This document shows positions 5,605-8,284 of a stretch of DNA of 8,284 nt, piece after piece. Every line of letters starts with the position of its first letter. Position 1 is the stretch's first letter. Below the pieces are notes generated by a model that ran no database searches, was not told the origin of the DNA, and was given only the letters and a program-made list of their open reading frames with translations. Source of the DNA: Saprospirales bacterium. GTDB taxonomy: Bacteria > Bacteroidota > Bacteroidia > Chitinophagales > Saprospiraceae. Position numbers and translations under genes: made by a program. The DNA is taken from assembly GCA_003448025.1 (NCBI GenBank), contig DLXL01000064.1, positions 1-8,284 on the forward strand. The letters run 5' to 3'.

Positions 5605-6687
5605 GTGTTGCAGTTCTTTTGCACAAAACCATTGCTTGAAGTGAAGACACGAAGTGCATTAGATCAGATTTATTCGTTTTTGAACAGAAGATGGGTGTAC
5701 CATTCCATTTTCTGGCTTGCCTTATATGGCACTATGGTGGGAACCAGTTTGCGACAGGGTATTTTGCCAAGCACTACCTTCTACAATGAAACCATTCAGG
5801 TTATATTTTTCGCTGTACTGGTTTATTTTAATCTGTTGTATCTGATCCCTAATTACCTGGCTAAACATGCTTTTATTTACTTCGGATTGGTACTGGCGGC
5901 ATGTGCCATAGTTACTCCTTTAGAGGTGCTGGCACTTTACTTGTTTTATTCAGATAATCCTGAATATCAGGCTTCTGTAGTAGCACAACAGGAACGAATT
6001 TACCTGGGGAATGTGTTTGTAACCTTTCTTTCAACCATTCTTCGGGTAATTATGGATTGGTGGAGGTACCAGAATGAGAAACAGCTTTTGCTCACACAGA
6101 CCATTCAATCTGAACTACGGTTTTTAAAAAGCCAAATCAATCCACATTTCCTTTTTAATACCCTGAACAACCTGTATGCACTAACATTAAAAAAATCTGA
6201 CAAGGCGCCTGAAATTGTTCTGAAACTGGCAGAAATCATGCGTTATATGCTCTACGAGTGTAATGAACGGCGTGTTCATCTGTCAAAAGAAATTCATTAC
6301 CTGCATAATTATCTGGATTTGGAGCGACTTCGTCAACCCAAGGACGCCGATATAAGCTTTGATGTAGAGGGCCACGTAAGTGAACAAATGGTTGCTCCTT
6401 TATTGTTTGTGCCTTTCGTGGAAAACAGTTTCAAGCATGGGTTGAATCATGCAACCTCAGGAGGCTTTGTCCGGATGAAATTAAGGGTGCAGGGTGAGGA
6501 CCTGGAATTTCATATTGAAAACAGCAAGGTGGATCATACGCCTCGTCCCAGTCACCCCAGAAGCGGAGGGATTGGGCTGGCTAATGTGCGGCTAAGGCTA
6601 AAAATTTTGTACCCGGAAAATTTTGACATCATCATTCGGGATGAGCCAAACCTGTATTCGGTTACGCTTATGCTAAAAATGATCTGA
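5605..6687 (+). CDS. LytS/YehU-type membrane sensor histidine kinase, no adjacent response regulator
   Basis: The protein has 360 residues. Hydrophobic segments at about 31-48, 65-83, 88-115 and 134-150 suggest four membrane helices, with no large periplasmic sensor domain. A short helical linker leads to the His_kinase dimerisation region, QINPHFLFNTLNNL (177-190), with H181 as the phospho-accepting residue typical of the LytS family. The ATPase domain shows an N-box (FVENSFKHG, 271-279) and a glycine-rich box (GGIGLANVRLRL, 321-332). Family members usually sit next to a LytTR-domain response regulator; none is present on either side here, so the partner must be elsewhere. The start is GTG at 5605. 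A GTG at 5641 is an alternative, and no ATG lies between the upstream in-frame stop (5578-5580) and the first membrane helix. The stimulus is unknown. Confidence 0.92.
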   Translation: MLQFFCTKPLLEVKTRSALDQIYSFLNRRWVYHSIFWLALYGTMVGTSLRQGILPSTTFYNETIQVIFFAVLVYFNLLYLIPNYLAKHAFIYFGLVLAACAIVTPLEVLALYLFYSDNPEYQASVVAQQERIYLGNVFVTFLSTILRVIMDWWRYQNEKQLLLTQTIQSELRFLKSQINPHFLFNTLNNLYALTLKKSDKAPEIVLKLAEIMRYMLYECNERRVHLSKEIHYLHNYLDLERLRQPKDADISFDVEGHVSEQMVAPLLFVPFVENSFKHGLNHATSGGFVRMKLRVQGEDLEFHIENSKVDHTPRPSHPRSGGIGLANVRLRLKILYPENFDIIIRDEPNLYSVTLMLKMI

Positions 6688-6715
6688 TGAGTTAAATGCT
6701 CACTCAGCTACAAGA

Positions 6716-6754
6716 AACGGGCCCTGAACGACGACATGTCGCTCAGGGCCCGTT
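6716..6754. terminator. Bidirectional intrinsic terminator between the kinase and dihydrolipoyl dehydrogenase genes
   Basis: A perfect 12-bp GC-rich stem, AACGGGCCCTGA (6716-6727) against TCAGGGCCCGTT (6743-6754), encloses a 15-base loop. The loop itself contains the palindrome CGACATGTCG (6732-6741). On the minus strand the stem runs straight into TTTCTTG, a reasonable U-tract for the dehydrogenase transcript. On the plus strand the T-run (6768-6773) is 14 bases away, so termination there may be weaker. The position between convergent stop codons (6687 and 6772) fits a shared terminator. Confidence 0.85.
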
Positions 6755-6771
6755 GTTAATTTGACCGTTTT

Positions 6772-8169
6772 TTATAGATGTATCACTTCACCATAAGCTG
6801 CAGCGGCAGCCTCCATCACCGCTTCACTCATGGTAGGGTGGGGGTGAACAGCTTTAATCATTTCATGTCCGGTTGTTTCCAGTTTTCGTGCAACCACAAT
6901 TTCTGCAATCATCTCGGTAACATTGGCGCCAATCATATGAGCGCCAAGTAATTCACCGTATTTTTTATCAAAGACTAATTTTACAAATCCTTCTGAATGG
7001 CCTGAAGCTTTGGCTTTACCACTGGCAGTGAAAGGGAATTTGCCCACCAGTACTTCGTACCCGGCATCTTTTGCTCCCTGCTCTGTATACCCAACTGAAG
7101 CGATTTCAGGGATACAATAAGTACAACCAGGGATATTATTGTAATCAATGGGTTCCGGATGATGACCTGCAATATGTTCAACACAGGTAATACCTTCTGC
7201 ACTGGCTACGTGCGCAAGCGCCTGAGTGGCCAGCACATCTCCAATGGCATAAATACCCGGCACGTTGGTTTGGCAATATTCATCCACCTTGATATAACCA
7301 CGATCTGTGGCAATACCGAGATCCTCCAATCCAATATTTTCGGTATTGGGTGTAACACCGGCTGCGCTTAGGACTACATCACAAACAATGGTTTCTGTTT
7401 TGCCATCCTTGCGGTTTTTCATATTAACTTTAATCTCTTTGCCGCTGGTATCAACATTTTCAACCGCCCAACCGCCATACACTTTCAGACCCTTTCGGTT
7501 GTAGATCTTTGTAAGCTCTTTGGAAACATCCTGATCTTCCCGAGGTACCAAACCCTGTTCCATAAATTCCACAATGCTAACCTCAGTACCAATACTGTGG
7601 TAGAAATAACCAAATTCCACGCCGATGGCGCCAGCACCTACCACTACCATCCGTTTAGGCTGAGATTCCAGGCTCATGGCTTTACGGTACTCTATGATCT
7701 TTTTACCATCTATTTTCAGGTTTGGCAATTCTTTAGCCCTGCCCCCGGTGGCAATGATGATGTTTTTGGCAGTGTATTCAGTTACTTTGCCTTCAGCATC
7801 GGTTACAGCAACCTTTGGACCCTTAACGAGTCTGGCATTGCCCATGATCACATTGATCTTGTTTTTTTTCATGAGGAACTGTACCCCTTTGCTCATCCCG
7901 TCAGCTACGCCCCGGCTCCTTTTTATCATGGCATCGAAATCTGCAAGAGGCTTGCCTACCTTGATTCCGTAGTCCTCGGCGTGATTCAGATAATCAAAAA
8001 CCTGGGCGCTTTTCAAAAGCGCTTTTGTAGGGATACATCCCCAATTGAGGCAAATGCCTCCAAGGCTTTCACGTTCAATGACTGCGACGTTCATGCCCAG
8101 TTGTGAGGCACGGATGGCTGCTACATATCCGCCAGGTCCGCTACCGATGACAATCAGATCAAAATTCAT
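6772..8169 (-). CDS. lpdA: Dihydrolipoyl dehydrogenase (E3)
   Basis: This FAD-dependent disulfide oxidoreductase reoxidises dihydrolipoamide with NAD+, as the shared E3 subunit of the pyruvate, 2-oxoglutarate and branched-chain 2-oxo-acid dehydrogenase complexes and of the glycine cleavage system. The N-terminal dinucleotide motif is GSGPGG (9-14). The redox-active disulfide C40/C45 lies in GGICLNWGCIPTK (37-49), the version typical of lipoamide dehydrogenases. Other marks are ATGGR at 140-144, the NAD-binding GAGAIGVEFG at 178-187, the second FAD motif YAIGDV near residue 305-315, and the C-terminal catalytic pair H444/E449 in HPHPTMSE. The length of 465 residues is standard and nothing is missing. 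No E1 or E2 gene is visible, so it appears to be a separate unit, with its own promoter element upstream and a terminator after its stop. Confidence 0.97.
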   Translation of the reverse strand: MNFDLIVIGSGPGGYVAAIRASQLGMNVAVIERESLGGICLNWGCIPTKALLKSAQVFDYLNHAEDYGIKVGKPLADFDAMIKRSRGVADGMSKGVQFLMKKNKINVIMGNARLVKGPKVAVTDAEGKVTEYTAKNIIIATGGRAKELPNLKIDGKKIIEYRKAMSLESQPKRMVVVGAGAIGVEFGYFYHSIGTEVSIVEFMEQGLVPREDQDVSKELTKIYNRKGLKVYGGWAVENVDTSGKEIKVNMKNRKDGKTETIVCDVVLSAAGVTPNTENIGLEDLGIATDRGYIKVDEYCQTNVPGIYAIGDVLATQALAHVASAEGITCVEHIAGHHPEPIDYNNIPGCTYCIPEIASVGYTEQGAKDAGYEVLVGKFPFTASGKAKASGHSEGFVKLVFDKKYGELLGAHMIGANVTEMIAEIVVARKLETTGHEMIKAVHPHPTMSEAVMEAAAAAYGEVIHL

Positions 8170-8268
8170 ATGTACTTGGAAAAATGGTTTGGATCAAAAT
8201 CGGTTGGTATAAGCAAATCCCACGGTCAAGCCGATGTTAAATGCTTATCCAAAGAAAATTGTTAAGGG

Positions 8269-8276
8269 CAAAGGTA
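8269..8276 (-). promoter_or_regulatory. Candidate -7 promoter element (TACCTTTG) for the dihydrolipoyl dehydrogenase gene
   Basis: TACCTTTG on the minus strand is a full match to the Bacteroidota -7 consensus TAnnTTTG and is followed by CCC. It lies about 100 bases upstream of the ATG at 8169, implying a leader of about 90 bases. The matching -33 element would fall just beyond the right end of the window and cannot be checked here. The 115 bases between this gene and the window edge hold nothing else that I can identify. Confidence 0.45.
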
Positions 8277-8284
8277 GTTGGCTC

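Noticed and set aside
5391..5661. The 9-mer AGTGCATTA at 5391 and 5653, plus AGTGCAT at 5442, as regulator sites
   Set aside because: One copy is inside the kinase coding region, and a 9-base repeat within 300 bases is quite likely by chance.
7597..8106. A 169-codon plus-strand open frame
   Set aside because: It lies wholly opposite the dihydrolipoyl dehydrogenase gene, whose motifs are intact, and its product shows no recognisable domain.

Overview
The window looks like a chromosomal segment of a Bacteroidota bacterium of moderate GC. The signs are: candidate promoters of the TAnnTTTG type, starts without clear Shine-Dalgarno sequences, a signal peptide ending in an AQ-type site, a LytS/YehU-type kinase, and an exported-protein family I know mainly from this phylum. 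I see no insertion sequences, tRNA or rRNA genes, CRISPR arrays or phage genes.

Layout. (1) 91-3117, minus: a very large exported protein of 1008 residues. It has a small N-terminal domain that I do not recognise, a Pro/Ala linker, and a coiled coil of nearly 800 residues. (2) 3118-3360: a 243-base gap holding the upstream region of that gene, with a 12-base perfect palindrome. (3) 3361-5382, minus: a compact run of three genes in the order PTPS/QueD-family synthase, GTP cyclohydrolase I (folE), and an exported protein of a conserved Bacteroidota family. A TAnnTTTG element lies upstream of the first gene. (4) 5383-5604: a 222-base divergent intergenic region with a small hairpin. (5) 5605-6687, plus: a LytS-type membrane histidine kinase without an adjacent response regulator. 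(6) 6716-6754: a strong hairpin between convergent genes, probably a two-way terminator. (7) 6772-8169, minus: dihydrolipoyl dehydrogenase, with a TAnnTTTG element about 100 bases upstream at the right edge.

How the genes fit together. FolE and the PTPS homolog are consecutive pterin enzymes: FolE makes 7,8-dihydroneopterin triphosphate and the PTPS fold converts it to a 6-substituted tetrahydropterin, towards queuosine precursors or a biopterin-like cofactor. The other genes have no obvious functional link to one another.

The most unusual feature is the coiled coil of the 1008-residue protein. Read by hand, it resolves into 16 consecutive copies of a 40-residue unit (120 bp) whose core positions are spaced 11, 11 and 18 residues. 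The three units of other length (51, 36 and 51 residues) each differ by a whole hendecad or by a hendecad-to-heptad swap, so helical phase is preserved. The last 25 residues switch to a classical heptad pattern. No Pro, Cys, Trp, Phe or His is visible after residue 220. I read it as a long, uninterrupted, periplasmic or secreted rod built by internal duplication; its function is unknown.
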